Source: Robiginitomaculum sp.
GTDB taxonomy: Bacteria > Pseudomonadota > Alphaproteobacteria > Caulobacterales > Maricaulaceae
DNA: 56,069 bases
Reading direction: 5' to 3'
Assembly: GCA_015485155.1 (NCBI GenBank)
Contig: WFUF01000024.1
Span: 1 to 56,069, forward strand
Shown here: positions 1-8,088 of the stretch, in pieces
Numbering within the stretch: position 1 is the stretch's first letter
Layout: each line of letters begins with the position of its first letter
Notes under the pieces: generated by a model
The model's database searches: none
Seen by the model: only the letters and a program-made list of their open reading frames with translations
What the model was told of the DNA's origin: nothing
Position numbers and translations under genes: made by a program

Positions 1-2
1 CC

Positions 3-149
3 AACAATATCGCCCACCCGCACGACATCTGGCCGATATTGTGGGAGCTGGCCAATGATGGCAGGGACTCAGATGAATTTATGACCTCAGCCGAAAGAGC
101 AAAAAAAAGAGCCGAAGAAAAGGCTAAACGAAAAGCCGCCGGTTCTTAA
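3..149 (+). CDS. C-terminal end of an unidentified protein (partial)
   Basis: An open frame enters from the left edge and ends at TAA 147-149, giving 48 residues. The tail is rich in Lys, Arg, Glu and Ala (for example ERAKKRAEEKAKRKAAGS), which suggests a charged helical C-terminus. The upstream part contains HPHDIWPILWELANDG, which I do not recognise as a family signature. The gene is convergent with the NrtR-like gene, and the two stop codons overlap over 146-149. The absence of stop codons through the left edge and the helical composition support a real coding end. No function is proposed. Confidence 0.5.
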   Translation, partial: NNIAHPHDIWPILWELANDGRDSDEFMTSAERAKKRAEEKAKRKAAGS

Positions 150-1087
150 AAACAGGACTTTCTAGGAAGTGGGATACCAGATTGGTAATTGCTAAGATCA
201 GGCATTGAAGTCCATTTGAACATTTTTACCGGTTTTACCGGTGAATTACCCGATTGCTTCGTAACTGCGTCACATGGCTCTAATAGGCCAGTGCGCATCA
301 TATCACGGCGAAAATTCTGGGTATGCAGTCCAATTCCGCTAATGTGCTCAGCAGATTTTTGCAAATTACCAAGAGAAAATGGCCCGGGCAGCAAAGCCCT
401 TAACACCGGGCGCAATGTAAGGCTTTGGCGCAGGCTGGAAATGGCAAGCCCCAATTGTCTGCGGTCACGACCCTTCATGGTTTGTCCAAAAACAGAAACA
501 TGGCGGTGCCGCACTGAAACTTCTGCTCCTGAACGATCGCGCAAGGCTTCGGGCAATAATTCCGCCTGGTATAAAATATCATAACGCTTTACCAGATCCG
601 GGCTTTGCCAAAGCAAGTCATCCGCAGCAAACAATCTTGAAATTAGCATATGAGTGTCCGAAGCTGTGCCGGAAGTCCGCTGTGCCCAAAGCCGCAATTG
701 CGGCAATAAGGTTTCGGTCACAATTTTAGGCGCACATTTACGCCAATCCTCCCATGGAAACAGATCAAATAACGGCCACCAATCGCCATTTGGCAGGCGA
801 AATGATGTCCTGTCAGCAACCAGTCCCAAAACATCACATACCAGTTGGCCTGATTCAAAGCCGGTTTCTATTTGCTCAAAATAAGTAAGATGCCTGGCCA
901 ATGAAGAGCCCAGCTTGTTTCTGACAAAAGTTTCCAAATCGGCAAAGTCAACCGATCTGGCCCGTAACACTGGTAAAACCCTGATCCGACGGTTCATGTC
1001 CAGCGTGGTTAAAACCCTGGCGCTGCTATGATCACAGGCAACCAGCGAAAGCCGAACAATAATTACTGTGTCCGTTGCCATGCTCAT
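146..1087 (-). CDS. NrtR-like regulator (Nudix-related domain plus winged helix)
   Basis: A 313-residue protein. The N-terminal half has a Nudix-like layout (strand VIIVRLSLVAC, later LPNGDWWPLF) without an intact Nudix box. The C-terminal part, about residues 240-295, has the form typical of the NrtR winged helix: a helix ending in NFRRDMMRTGLLEP followed by a strand, KPVKMFKW. NrtR proteins are transcriptional regulators of NAD metabolism that sense ADP-ribose-type ligands; in this protein hydrolysis seems unlikely. Its ATG overlaps the stop of the HD phosphohydrolase gene by four bases (ATGA), so the two are probably co-translated. No NAD biosynthesis genes lie in the window. The family call rests on the C-terminal pattern and the neighbour. 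Confidence 0.55.
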   Translation of the reverse strand: MSMATDTVIIVRLSLVACDHSSARVLTTLDMNRRIRVLPVLRARSVDFADLETFVRNKLGSSLARHLTYFEQIETGFESGQLVCDVLGLVADRTSFRLPNGDWWPLFDLFPWEDWRKCAPKIVTETLLPQLRLWAQRTSGTASDTHMLISRLFAADDLLWQSPDLVKRYDILYQAELLPEALRDRSGAEVSVRHRHVSVFGQTMKGRDRRQLGLAISSLRQSLTLRPVLRALLPGPFSLGNLQKSAEHISGIGLHTQNFRRDMMRTGLLEPCDAVTKQSGNSPVKPVKMFKWTSMPDLSNYQSGIPLPRKSCF

Positions 1088-1710
1088 TTTTCTGTTGTTT
1101 TTTGCTGGCTTATTTCTTCTTGCAACTGGTTAAACCTGTTAAGAAATTGCGCCTGTGCCTTATGAGCAGAAAGCGGCTTTATCTCTATTTCAAGGTCTTT
1201 TGGCGGGTTTAGAAACCATTTTTTTGCCTCAGCACCTGTAAATTCAGCAATCTGCTGCGCCTCGAACCATGCACACATGCGATCAGAGCGCTTGATCAGC
1301 CTGCGAATGGTGACAGGTAATTCCGGCGGCAGGGAAAAGCGCAAATGTATGGCTCGCTCCAGACGGGCTTCAATGCGTTTATAACCATCACCAAGCATGG
1401 CCTTAAATGGGCTTATCATGTCGCCAATGACATATTCAGGAGCATCATGCAATAAAGCAGCTAATTGCCAATGGGGGGGCAAATCAGGTTTCAGGTGCCG
1501 GGCGATTTGCTCGACAATCACTGAGTGCTGGGCGACACTAAAGGCAAAGCGGCTATTGGTTTGTCCATTCCAGCGGGCAAGACGCGCCAGTCCATGAGCG
1601 ATATCTTCTATTTCAATATCAAATGGCGAAGGGTCAAGCAGATCAAGCCTGCGCCCTGAGAGCATTCTTTGCCATGCGCGTTGCGTGGGTTTGCCGGTTG
1701 CATCAGTCAT
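1084..1710 (-). CDS. HD-domain phosphohydrolase (YfbR-like)
   Basis: A metal-dependent phosphohydrolase of the HD superfamily; YfbR members act as 5'-deoxynucleotidases. The HD signature is clear: FSVAQHSVIV supplies the first His, ALLHDAPEY the His-Asp pair, and the later KRSDRMCAWFEA the final Asp. I chose ATG 1710 (MTDATGKPTQ..., 208 residues). A longer frame could start at GTG 1821, but that codon lies inside the rho-independent terminator of sppA at 1802-1834, so the extension cannot be right. The gene is followed by the NrtR-like regulator with an ATGA overlap. The exact substrate cannot be read from sequence. Confidence 0.85.
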   Translation of the reverse strand: MTDATGKPTQRAWQRMLSGRRLDLLDPSPFDIEIEDIAHGLARLARWNGQTNSRFAFSVAQHSVIVEQIARHLKPDLPPHWQLAALLHDAPEYVIGDMISPFKAMLGDGYKRIEARLERAIHLRFSLPPELPVTIRRLIKRSDRMCAWFEAQQIAEFTGAEAKKWFLNPPKDLEIEIKPLSAHKAQAQFLNRFNQLQEEISQQKTTEK

Positions 1711-1801
1711 TAGCGAGTAGTGTACGCCAACGGGCTTAAGGTATGAACCCACTTTTACACCCAGATTAAAAAGATCCACAAGATATGTGCCTGGCGCAAA
1801 T

Positions 1802-1834
1802 AAAACTCCCGGCTGATTCACCTCCGGGAGTTTT
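1802..1834 (-). terminator. Rho-independent terminator of sppA
   Basis: A perfect 11-bp inverted repeat, AAAACTCCCGG (1802-1812) and CCGGGAGTTTT (1824-1834), is separated by an 11-base loop. Read on the minus strand the second arm runs into TTTTATTT. It lies about 40 bases past the sppA stop and ahead of the HD gene start, so it separates these two same-strand genes. Confidence 0.85.
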
Positions 1835-1875
1835 GATCTGCATCTTTAGGGACGAACCTGTTAATCTGTGTAAAT

Positions 1876-3642
1876 TTATTGAATCTCCGGCAGGTTAGCC
1901 TCCAGCTCTGCCGGGCGGCTCTCAGACATTTCCTGAATTTTAATCAGGGTTTTGACCTGCTCCGAATTGATCAAGAACTGTAATTTTGCGAGGGTTTTGG
2001 TAGCTTCAGTTGACAGTCCAAACATCTCGTAAAACTGTTCAAGCTGGGTTTTTGGTTTTGGAAAGCGCTGGATGCGAACCTTGTCATCTGGCCCAAGACC
2101 AAGCAATTCCTTTGTCTTGGCAATGGCTGCACGATAACCACCTAATTCATCCACCAGACCATTTTCCAGAGCCTGATTGCCAGTCCATACCCGGCCCTTG
2201 GCAATTTCCAGAACCTGCTCTATGGGCATTTTGCGACCATCAGCCACCTTGCCGGTAAAGTCTTCATAGACCTTGGCCATGCTGGCTCGAAATGCTGCCC
2301 TCTGCGATTCGGTGAAACTCTGACTGGAGGTGTAGGCACCAGCAAACTCTCCGCCGACTTTTAATTGTTCAACATTATATCCAACCGAATCAAAGGTATC
2401 ATCCAGAACAATCTTTCCGCCCAAAACACCGATCGATCCGGTAATGGTGGTGGGATAAGCGACAATGGCATCTGCTCCGGCGGATATGTAATAACCGCCA
2501 GAAGCTGCAAGCTGGCCCATGGAAACAATGACCTTGATATCCTTGGCCTTTGCTCGCTCAATAGCATTCCATATCTGATCAGACGCAATGGCAGAGCCGC
2601 CAGGAGAATCCACCCGTAACAAAATCGCTTTTACTTTTTTATTCCTTGTTGCAGCAATAATAGCCTCGGCCATCTGATCGGAGTAAATTCCTTCATCTCC
2701 TGCAAACGGACTATCGCTTCCAACCCCGGTTGAAATAGCACCCTCCCCTTCCACAAGGGCGATTAACGTAGATGAGGATGCAGATGATTTATTGGGCGTG
2801 TAATCAGTAATTTCGACAATAATTCCATCACCAGCACGTGATAGAGCCGCTTCTTTTGCTTCTATGGCGTAACCTAGTTTATCAGCAAGGCCAAATTGCA
2901 CAGCCTTTTCCGCAGAAAATGGCGCCTGATCGGTAATGGCCCGCAGCTCGGCTTTGGCCAGACCGCGATCACTGGCGATTTGCTCCATGGCAGTATCAAA
3001 TATGTCGCTAATCCATGACATGGTGGCGCGGCGGTGCGCTTCGGTGAATGTTTGTTCGGTAAATGTGTTTGCTGAGTTTTTATATTCGTAAAACTGCTCA
3101 AATTCTGGTTTGGCTTTGATTTTCTCAAAAACCCCGCCTAAAAATGCCGTTTCAGAAGAAAGCCCAGTAGCCACAAAAGAAGATGTTCCTTGCAACCATA
3201 TCTCATCGGCGGCACTAACCGACAGGTAAGAAGTTATGGAAGTGCCTTCAAACCCTTGCGCATGAACCGTTACAAATTTTCCTGCATTTTTGAAATTCTG
3301 AATGGCAAGGCGCAATTGCTCGGCCTGAACCGGCCCCATTCCCATGGGATTTGCCCGAATGAACAGGCCCTTGACCCTGTCATCATTTTCAGCATCAGTC
3401 AGTTTCTCTACCAGACCGATTAGGGAAGGAACCTCACCAAAAAAGCCTTGTCGTGGCTGGTCGCTCATTGGCTGGCGCAGATCAATCTGCAAAACCTGTG
3501 ACTTGCCTTTGGCCGGATGCGGCTTGCTGGCGCCAGAGGTGGCGGCGCTTATGCCAACCATAACCAATAAAAACATCGGGATGAGGATAATCAGCAAAAA
3601 GCCAACTAATACTCCGGCAACGGTGATCAAAAACTGTTTCAT
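1876..3642 (-). CDS. sppA: Signal peptide peptidase SppA, 67 kDa type
   Basis: A 588-residue inner-membrane serine protease that digests cleaved signal peptides. It has one N-terminal membrane segment (about residues 5-32) and two tandem ClpP-like halves, as in the long enterobacterial SppA (about 618 residues) rather than the short form. The Ser-Lys dyad is visible: Lys188 in EYKNSAN in the first half and Ser381 in QLAASGGYY in the second, which matches the cross-repeat active site of this family. The start has the expected short positive N-terminus (MKQF). The downstream terminator suggests it is the last gene of its transcript. Nothing looks broken. Confidence 0.93.
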   Translation of the reverse strand: MKQFLITVAGVLVGFLLIILIPMFLLVMVGISAATSGASKPHPAKGKSQVLQIDLRQPMSDQPRQGFFGEVPSLIGLVEKLTDAENDDRVKGLFIRANPMGMGPVQAEQLRLAIQNFKNAGKFVTVHAQGFEGTSITSYLSVSAADEIWLQGTSSFVATGLSSETAFLGGVFEKIKAKPEFEQFYEYKNSANTFTEQTFTEAHRRATMSWISDIFDTAMEQIASDRGLAKAELRAITDQAPFSAEKAVQFGLADKLGYAIEAKEAALSRAGDGIIVEITDYTPNKSSASSSTLIALVEGEGAISTGVGSDSPFAGDEGIYSDQMAEAIIAATRNKKVKAILLRVDSPGGSAIASDQIWNAIERAKAKDIKVIVSMGQLAASGGYYISAGADAIVAYPTTITGSIGVLGGKIVLDDTFDSVGYNVEQLKVGGEFAGAYTSSQSFTESQRAAFRASMAKVYEDFTGKVADGRKMPIEQVLEIAKGRVWTGNQALENGLVDELGGYRAAIAKTKELLGLGPDDKVRIQRFPKPKTQLEQFYEMFGLSTEATKTLAKLQFLINSEQVKTLIKIQEMSESRPAELEANLPEIQ

Positions 3643-3776
3643 AATACTCTCTTATTTTCCTCAGCCCAGACGAGCCAACCTGCTTCCAGTATAACCAAAC
3701 CTTATCGAATATCAATAACAAATGCTGAGTATCAGGTTTGCAACCATTATTGGCCAGCCAAAATCACGGGCAATTA

Positions 3777-4241
3777 TTACGCGGGTCGCACTATTACTGT
3801 TGCGCCCTCAACCTGTTCGACAATTACCTTTTCGCCTTTGGCAAGGTTACTTTGATCAGAGGAAATCGCATTCCAGCGCGTGTCATCAATATTTACCCGG
3901 CCCCGGCCATTTACAAAATCAACCGTCACTTCTGCCACCTGCCCAATCATCCTCGAACCACGCTGGTTCAAGTGTTCCTTGTCGCCGCCTTTCATTCGCG
4001 GGCGGATATATACCTGCCCCACCCAGATTAAGACAGCGGTAGTGAGGGTAAAGACTACTAAATCAGCCTGCCAGTTCATAAACCCGCCAAGATTTAATAA
4101 GCCGACAACAAAACTTGCCGCAGCAGGCCACAATAAAAACGTGGTGCCACCAGTAACCAGTTCCAGAATCAACAGGCTGGCACCCAATATGACCCAATGC
4201 CAAAAGGTCATGGCCTGAAGAAAATCAATCAACTCTGCCAT
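3777..4241 (-). CDS. NfeD-family membrane protein
   Basis: A 154-residue protein with a hydrophobic N-terminal half (about residues 15-80, three predicted membrane segments) and a C-terminal OB-fold-like domain containing GRVNIDDTRWNAIS and a final VEGATVIVRP strand, the usual NfeD1b/YbbJ layout. NfeD proteins are encoded next to SPFH proteins and are thought to assist them in membrane microdomains. It follows qmcA with a two-base gap, so the pair is an operon. Confidence 0.88.
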   Translation of the reverse strand: MAELIDFLQAMTFWHWVILGASLLILELVTGGTTFLLWPAAASFVVGLLNLGGFMNWQADLVVFTLTTAVLIWVGQVYIRPRMKGGDKEHLNQRGSRMIGQVAEVTVDFVNGRGRVNIDDTRWNAISSDQSNLAKGEKVIVEQVEGATVIVRPA

Positions 4242-4243
4242 GA

Positions 4244-5161
4244 TTATTCTTCCTTTTTGCCGTTTGTAGCCTCAACCAAAGAGCTAATCCCGCCAAGGGT
4301 CGCAGCCAGAGATGAAAACTCAGCCGGAACAATTACGGTTTTTTGCTGATCGCTGCTGGCCAGTTTTTCAAACGCCGCCACATATTTTTGCGCAATAAAA
4401 TAATTAACTGCCTGCACATCACCCTTGGCAATAGCCTCTGAAACCATGTCTGTGGCTCTGGCCTCGGCTTCGGCCAGACGCTCTCTGGCTTCGGCATCGC
4501 GAAATGCTGCTTCTTTGCGCCCTTCTGCTTCCAGTACGGCAGATCGTTTTTCACCTTCTGCACGCAATATAGCTGATCGGCGGTCACCCTCCGCGTTTAA
4601 GATATCGGCACGTTTTTCGCGCTCCGCCTTCATCTGCTTGGCCATGGCATTGGTAATGTCTGGCGGCGGGGTCAAGTCGCGTATTTCAATTCTCGTGACC
4701 TTCACCCCCCATGGATTGGTCGCCTTGTCGATAACAGACAATAACATGGCATTGATTTCATCACGTCGCGAAAGCACCTCATCCAGATCCATAGAGCCAA
4801 CAACAGTACGAATATTGGTAAGACATAGATTGATGATCGAAAAATCCAGACTATCCACCTCATAGGCAGCACGCGCGGCATCCATGACTTGCACGAAAAC
4901 CACAGCGTCCACTGAAACCATGGCATTATCCTTGGTGATTACTTCCTGATTGGGAATATCCACCACCCGTTCACGAACGCTCATCTTATAGCCGATACGA
5001 TCAACAAACGGGACAATGATATGAAACCCCGGTGGCAGGGTTTTGGTATATTTTCCAAAACGCTCCACAGTCCATTCCTGACCCTGTTGTACAGTTTTAA
5101 GACCGGCAATTAAAAATGCCAGCACCAAAAATATCAGTACGCCGATTGTAATTAAATCCAT
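4244..5161 (-). CDS. qmcA: SPFH/band 7 membrane protein (QmcA-like)
   Basis: A 305-residue SPFH (stomatin/prohibitin/flotillin/HflK) protein. A single N-terminal membrane helix (residues 3-22) is followed by the band 7 domain (VQQGQEWTVERFGKY, then PFVDRIGYKMSVRERVVDIP). A long Ala/Glu/Arg-rich coiled coil occupies about residues 175-245, with repeats of the form ILRAEGEKRSAVLEAEG. QmcA-type proteins form oligomeric scaffolds in the inner membrane and pair with NfeD proteins, as here. Upstream lie about 160 bases and then hairpin repeat elements. Confidence 0.9.
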   Translation of the reverse strand: MDLITIGVLIFLVLAFLIAGLKTVQQGQEWTVERFGKYTKTLPPGFHIIVPFVDRIGYKMSVRERVVDIPNQEVITKDNAMVSVDAVVFVQVMDAARAAYEVDSLDFSIINLCLTNIRTVVGSMDLDEVLSRRDEINAMLLSVIDKATNPWGVKVTRIEIRDLTPPPDITNAMAKQMKAEREKRADILNAEGDRRSAILRAEGEKRSAVLEAEGRKEAAFRDAEARERLAEAEARATDMVSEAIAKGDVQAVNYFIAQKYVAAFEKLASSDQQKTVIVPAEFSSLAATLGGISSLVEATNGKKEE

Positions 5162-5320
5162 CAGAATTCCCTTACCTGTTCAAATATTGCCCCTGGCCAT
5201 CAAAACATAATACCAAGATCAGGGCCAAGTTCACAAGTCAGGAACTATAAAGCCATAAATGTAAAGTATTTTTAGAGCCAAAATAAACTAAGTCTTGCCC
5301 TAAAATCTTTATTTTATCAG

Positions 5321-5504
5321 ACTTTTTCCCGCAAAACCGCGCTCAAGTAGCCGCTAGGCGGTAGCGCAAATAAAGAGTCCTCAAGTAGCGAAGCGGTAGG
5401 ACATTAAAGACTCCTCAAGTAGCCGCTAGGCGATAGGACATTAAAGACTCCTCAAGTAGCGAAGCGGTAGCGCACAAAAACCTTCCCACTTTTGCTAAAA
5501 ATGC
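5321..5504 (+). repeat. Modular hairpin repeat, element A (four modules)
   Basis: The element opens with a tag (CCCGCAAAACCGCG) and closes with CCTTCCCACTTTTGC then AAAAATGC. Between them are four modules with a common core CTCAAGTAG plus either CCGCTAGGCG or CGAAGCG. Outer stems: 5339-5343 GCGCT with 5363-5367 AGCGC; 5377-5381 GTCCT with 5398-5402 AGGAC; 5412-5415 TCCT with 5435-5438 AGGA. The fourth module (5449-5474) is a hybrid whose arms do not pair. The left end is degenerate (GACTTTTTCC instead of GCATTTTTGG). The orientation given is that of the core CTCAAGTAG. Confidence 0.8.
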
Positions 5505-5520
5505 AAATCCTTTATCTGTC

Positions 5521-5645
5521 GCATTTTTGGCCGCAAAACCCGCGCTCAAGTAGCGAGGCTTGCCGTCGCGGTAGCGCACAAAGAGTCCTCAAGTAGCCGC
5601 TAGGCGATAGGACATTAAAAGAGCTCCCACTTTTGCTAAAAATGC
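5521..5645 (+). repeat. Modular hairpin repeat, element B (two modules, intact ends)
   Basis: A 125-base copy bounded by GCATTTTT (5521-5528) and AAAAATGC (5638-5645), a perfect 8-base inverted repeat. The modules are GCGCT 5542-5546 with AGCGC 5573-5577, enclosing an inner stem GCGAGGCTTGCCGTCGC, and GTCCT 5585-5589 with AGGAC 5609-5613, enclosing CCGCTAGGCG. It ends one base before the stop codon of the minus-strand peroxiredoxin gene. It lies 16 bases from element A in the same orientation. Confidence 0.85.
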
Positions 5646-5646
5646 T

Positions 5647-6129
5647 CTAAATCCGTTCCAGCAAGTATTCTGCGGAAGAAACGCGAAATTCGCCGGGTTC
5701 TTCCACATAAATATGTGTAACTATACCATCTTTTGCCAGCATGCTGAACCTTTGGCCCCGTATTCCCATGCCAAAAGCCGAGCCATCAAAATCCAGCCCT
5801 ATGGACTTTACAAAGCTTCCATTACCATCAGCCAACATCATAATATCATCACTTGTGCCTTGCTGTTTTTCCCATGCATGCAAAACAAAAATATCATTTA
5901 CCGAGGTGCAGATGATCTGATCCACCCCCTTGTCACGCAAGCTCGCAGCATATTTCTTATATCCCGGCAGGTGTTTGGCGCTGCATGTGGGGGTAAAGGC
6001 ACCAGGCAGTGAAAACAATGCCACGGTTTTTCCTGAAAATACTTCATCGCCGTTTATCGGCTTTGGCCCCTGCTTGCTCATAATCATAAAGCCGGTATTG
6101 GGCAGCTTGTCACCGGGTTTTAATGCCAT
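5647..6129 (-). CDS. Peroxiredoxin, Prx5/redoxin type
   Basis: A 160-residue thiol peroxidase that reduces hydroperoxides. The peroxidatic cysteine sits in LPGAFTPTCS, the Prx5 subfamily form of the active-site loop, and the later GIRGQRFSMLAKDG segment also fits. A longer frame from 6228 exists, but ATG 6129 (MALKPGDKLP) is preceded by an AAGGAGA ribosome site at good spacing and gives the normal family length. The stop codon abuts hairpin element B, which may form the 3' end of its message. The likely reductant is thioredoxin or glutathione/glutaredoxin. Confidence 0.92.
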   Translation of the reverse strand: MALKPGDKLPNTGFMIMSKQGPKPINGDEVFSGKTVALFSLPGAFTPTCSAKHLPGYKKYAASLRDKGVDQIICTSVNDIFVLHAWEKQQGTSDDIMMLADGNGSFVKSIGLDFDGSAFGMGIRGQRFSMLAKDGIVTHIYVEEPGEFRVSSAEYLLERI

Positions 6130-6325
6130 CTGATTCTCCTTTTGGTTTTGATCATTATAACCCAATTTGCAAAAGCCATGGGAAAATCTGGGCCGTGTCT
6201 CAGTTTGAATTATGAATAAGTTATCCACATATTGTAAACAGTTACTGGCTATGTTACATTAGCGAAGGAATGGTTTAGCGCTATAAAAATACAAAATTGG
6301 AGAAAGTAGCGGAAGCGAGGCGGGT

Positions 6326-6817
6326 ATGATGATAGAAAATACAAAAATTAGTCCAAAAACCATAGGAACATGGATAATCAACAATACTGAACGAGATTCT
6401 GGCGAAGCCATTACACACCTAAAACTTCAGAAATTACTCTACTATGTGGAAGCGTGGTTTCTTGCAAATTTTGATAAACCGTTATTTGAGATCAGCCCGC
6501 AAGCATGGACACACGGGCCTGTATATCGTCCCATTTTTGATAAGTATAAAAAGTATCGTTGGGAATCTTTACCTGCAGAGCGCAATGTGAGTATGAGCAA
6601 AGACCTAACTTCGTTTGTAAGAGCCGTTTATGATGAATACGGCCAATTTAGTGCTAAAAAACTTGAATTGATGACTCATTCAGAGGATCCATGGAAAAAT
6701 ACACGCGGATCACTTCCATTGGAGGCCCGTTGCGAAACTCCAATGGATAAACTATTCATTAGAAACTATTACGCTGAACGCCTTGGCAAGAAAAAAATCG
6801 AACAACTTCAGAATTGA
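6326..6817 (+). CDS. Panacea-domain (DUF4065) antitoxin
   Basis: A 163-residue protein with the Panacea/DUF4065 (SocA-like) pattern: LKLQKLLYYVEAWFLA near residue 35, then PQAWTHGPVYRPIFDKYK near residue 62, and a C-terminal helical part with MTHSEDPWKNTRG. Panacea proteins act as antitoxins in varied toxin-antitoxin pairs; SocA of Caulobacter is a related proteolytic adaptor. The next frame overlaps its 3' end by 35 bases and looks like an RNase-type toxin, which supports this role. The upstream 8-base palindrome TAGCGCTA (6276-6283) is a possible autoregulatory operator. The pair sits beside a transposase fragment, which suggests horizontal origin. Confidence 0.8.
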   Translation: MMIENTKISPKTIGTWIINNTERDSGEAITHLKLQKLLYYVEAWFLANFDKPLFEISPQAWTHGPVYRPIFDKYKKYRWESLPAERNVSMSKDLTSFVRAVYDEYGQFSAKKLELMTHSEDPWKNTRGSLPLEARCETPMDKLFIRNYYAERLGKKKIEQLQN

Positions 6818-7196
6818 AGCTAGAGAGTCGTCAAATCCGTCTCCAATTGCAGCACAGGATATTCCGAAAGCTCGCGATGGGATGGTTCATGTCAATTTGA
6901 GGTATTTTGAAAAAAAGCATGAGTGTTTTTCAACGTGGCAAAAAAAAGAACTAAAAGCCTTCTCATCTTGGCTCGAGAAAATGTCTAGAAATACCCCTAA
7001 TCAAGTTACGAGCATGACTAATACGTGTCATGCCCACATAGGAAAAACCAAATCACTCCCTAGATCAATTAGTAAAGAAGTACAAATGTATAGTTTTGAT
7101 GTTGCAAGAAAAGCTCGTGTACACGGTTTTTTTACCGGCGACGATTTGTTTTTGGTTTGGTTAGATAGAAACCATAAGGTATTAAGATCAACATAA
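6783..7196 (+). CDS. Putative toxin partner of the Panacea antitoxin
   Basis: Up to 137 residues if started at TTG 6783, which overlaps the antitoxin gene. An ATG at 6882 would give 104 residues (MVHVNLRYFEKK). The C-terminal segment KARVHGFFTGDDLFLVWLDRNHKVL resembles the final strands of many small mRNA-interferase-like toxins, where an HGF...LLWLD.dH pattern recurs. I cannot assign a Pfam family with certainty. Gene order (antitoxin first), overlap and isolation from neighbouring genes all fit a two-gene toxin-antitoxin unit. Confidence 0.6.
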   Translation: MARKKSNNFRIEARESSNPSPIAAQDIPKARDGMVHVNLRYFEKKHECFSTWQKKELKAFSSWLEKMSRNTPNQVTSMTNTCHAHIGKTKSLPRSISKEVQMYSFDVARKARVHGFFTGDDLFLVWLDRNHKVLRST

Positions 7197-7234
7197 TGCC
7201 TGTTATTGCCATTTAGTTAAGTTGCAACAATGGC

Positions 7235-7450
7235 ATGAGCAAGATGCCATTATATAAACGCGTCTATTTGCACATGCTTTCGCTGTATTTCCTGCATTAC
7301 AACTTTTGCCGGATACACAAAAGCCTTGGTGTATCGCCAGCTATGGCAACAGGTGTTTCGGATACGCTGCATGATACTGAATGGATTGTTGACCTTATAG
7401 ACGCAATGGAACCAGAACCAAAGAAACGTAGCCCTTACAAGAAAATTCAA
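7235..7450 (+). pseudogene. Transposase C-terminal fragment
   Basis: About 70 codons resemble the C-terminal end of a DDE-type transposase common in Alphaproteobacteria: SLYFLHYNFCRIHKSLGVSPAMATGVSD, followed by a short acidic linker and a basic tail KKRSPYKK. The catalytic core is absent, so this is a scrap of an insertion sequence. After the basic tail the frame runs on into unrelated sequence and overlaps yqgE in another frame. A 7-base inverted repeat TGCCATT/AATGGCA (about 7208-7235) precedes it. It marks a past insertion next to the toxin-antitoxin pair. Confidence 0.7.
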
Positions 7451-7514
7451 ACTGACACACTATCGAAAATCTGCCGGGTCTTGCCTGATTACTTATTTTG
7501 CGTACACTGTTCCT

Positions 7515-8087
7515 GTGACCAGAACTACAGGCTATCTTGCAGGAAAACTGTTGATTGCTGCGCCGGGCATGAGCGATCCTCGTTTTGCGCGCACCTTGAT
7601 ATTTATGTGCGCTCATGATGTCCGTCATGCCATTGGTCTGGTTATCAATCAACCGATGCATGCCCTTGAGTTTTCGGCATTATTGCGACAGTTAAACCTC
7701 AAAGCCAGCATTGATCCAATTCCAGACTATCCGGTATTAAGCGGTGGGCCGGTGGAGCCGGAACGCGGGTTTGCACTGCACTCTCTTGATTATAACAAAA
7801 AAGGAGAAACCTTAAAAATCTGCGATCGCTTTGGCATGTCTGCCTCTACCGAAATAGTGCAGGCCATGGCTTCGGCCAACCCCCCCGATAAATGCCTGCT
7901 GGCTCTTGGGCTTTCCAGTTGGGGGGCGGGACAGATTGAACAGGAAATTGAAGCCAATGCCTGGCTGGTCTGTGATGCAGATAATGAATTGGTGTTCGGG
8001 CGATCCTTTGACAAAAAGTGGGAACAGGCCATGGCTAAAATCGGCGTTGACCCCGACCGGTTTTCAGATACTGCCGGCCATGCCTAA
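7515..8087 (+). CDS. yqgE: YqgE/AlgH family protein (DUF179)
   Basis: A 190-residue protein with the family hallmarks: GKLLIAAPGMSDPRFARTLIFMCAHD at the N-terminus, VINQP, YPVLSGGPVEPERGF in the middle, and GLSSWGAGQIEQEIEANAWL near the end. The biochemical role is not established; AlgH in Pseudomonas influences alginate regulation. GTG 7515 is the start nearest the usual N-terminus (MTRTTGYLAGKLL); its ribosome site is weak. The gene is convergent with the GNAT gene, and hairpin element C lies between them. Confidence 0.9.
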   Translation: MTRTTGYLAGKLLIAAPGMSDPRFARTLIFMCAHDVRHAIGLVINQPMHALEFSALLRQLNLKASIDPIPDYPVLSGGPVEPERGFALHSLDYNKKGETLKICDRFGMSASTEIVQAMASANPPDKCLLALGLSSWGAGQIEQEIEANAWLVCDADNELVFGRSFDKKWEQAMAKIGVDPDRFSDTAGHA

Positions 8088-8088
8088 A

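Noticed and set aside
1711-1821. N-terminal extension of the HD phosphohydrolase to GTG 1821
   Set aside because: The codon is inside the sppA terminator hairpin and the extension is not typical of the family.
5321-5645. CRISPR array
   Set aside because: The repeats are adjacent modules without unique spacers of regular length, and no cas genes are present.
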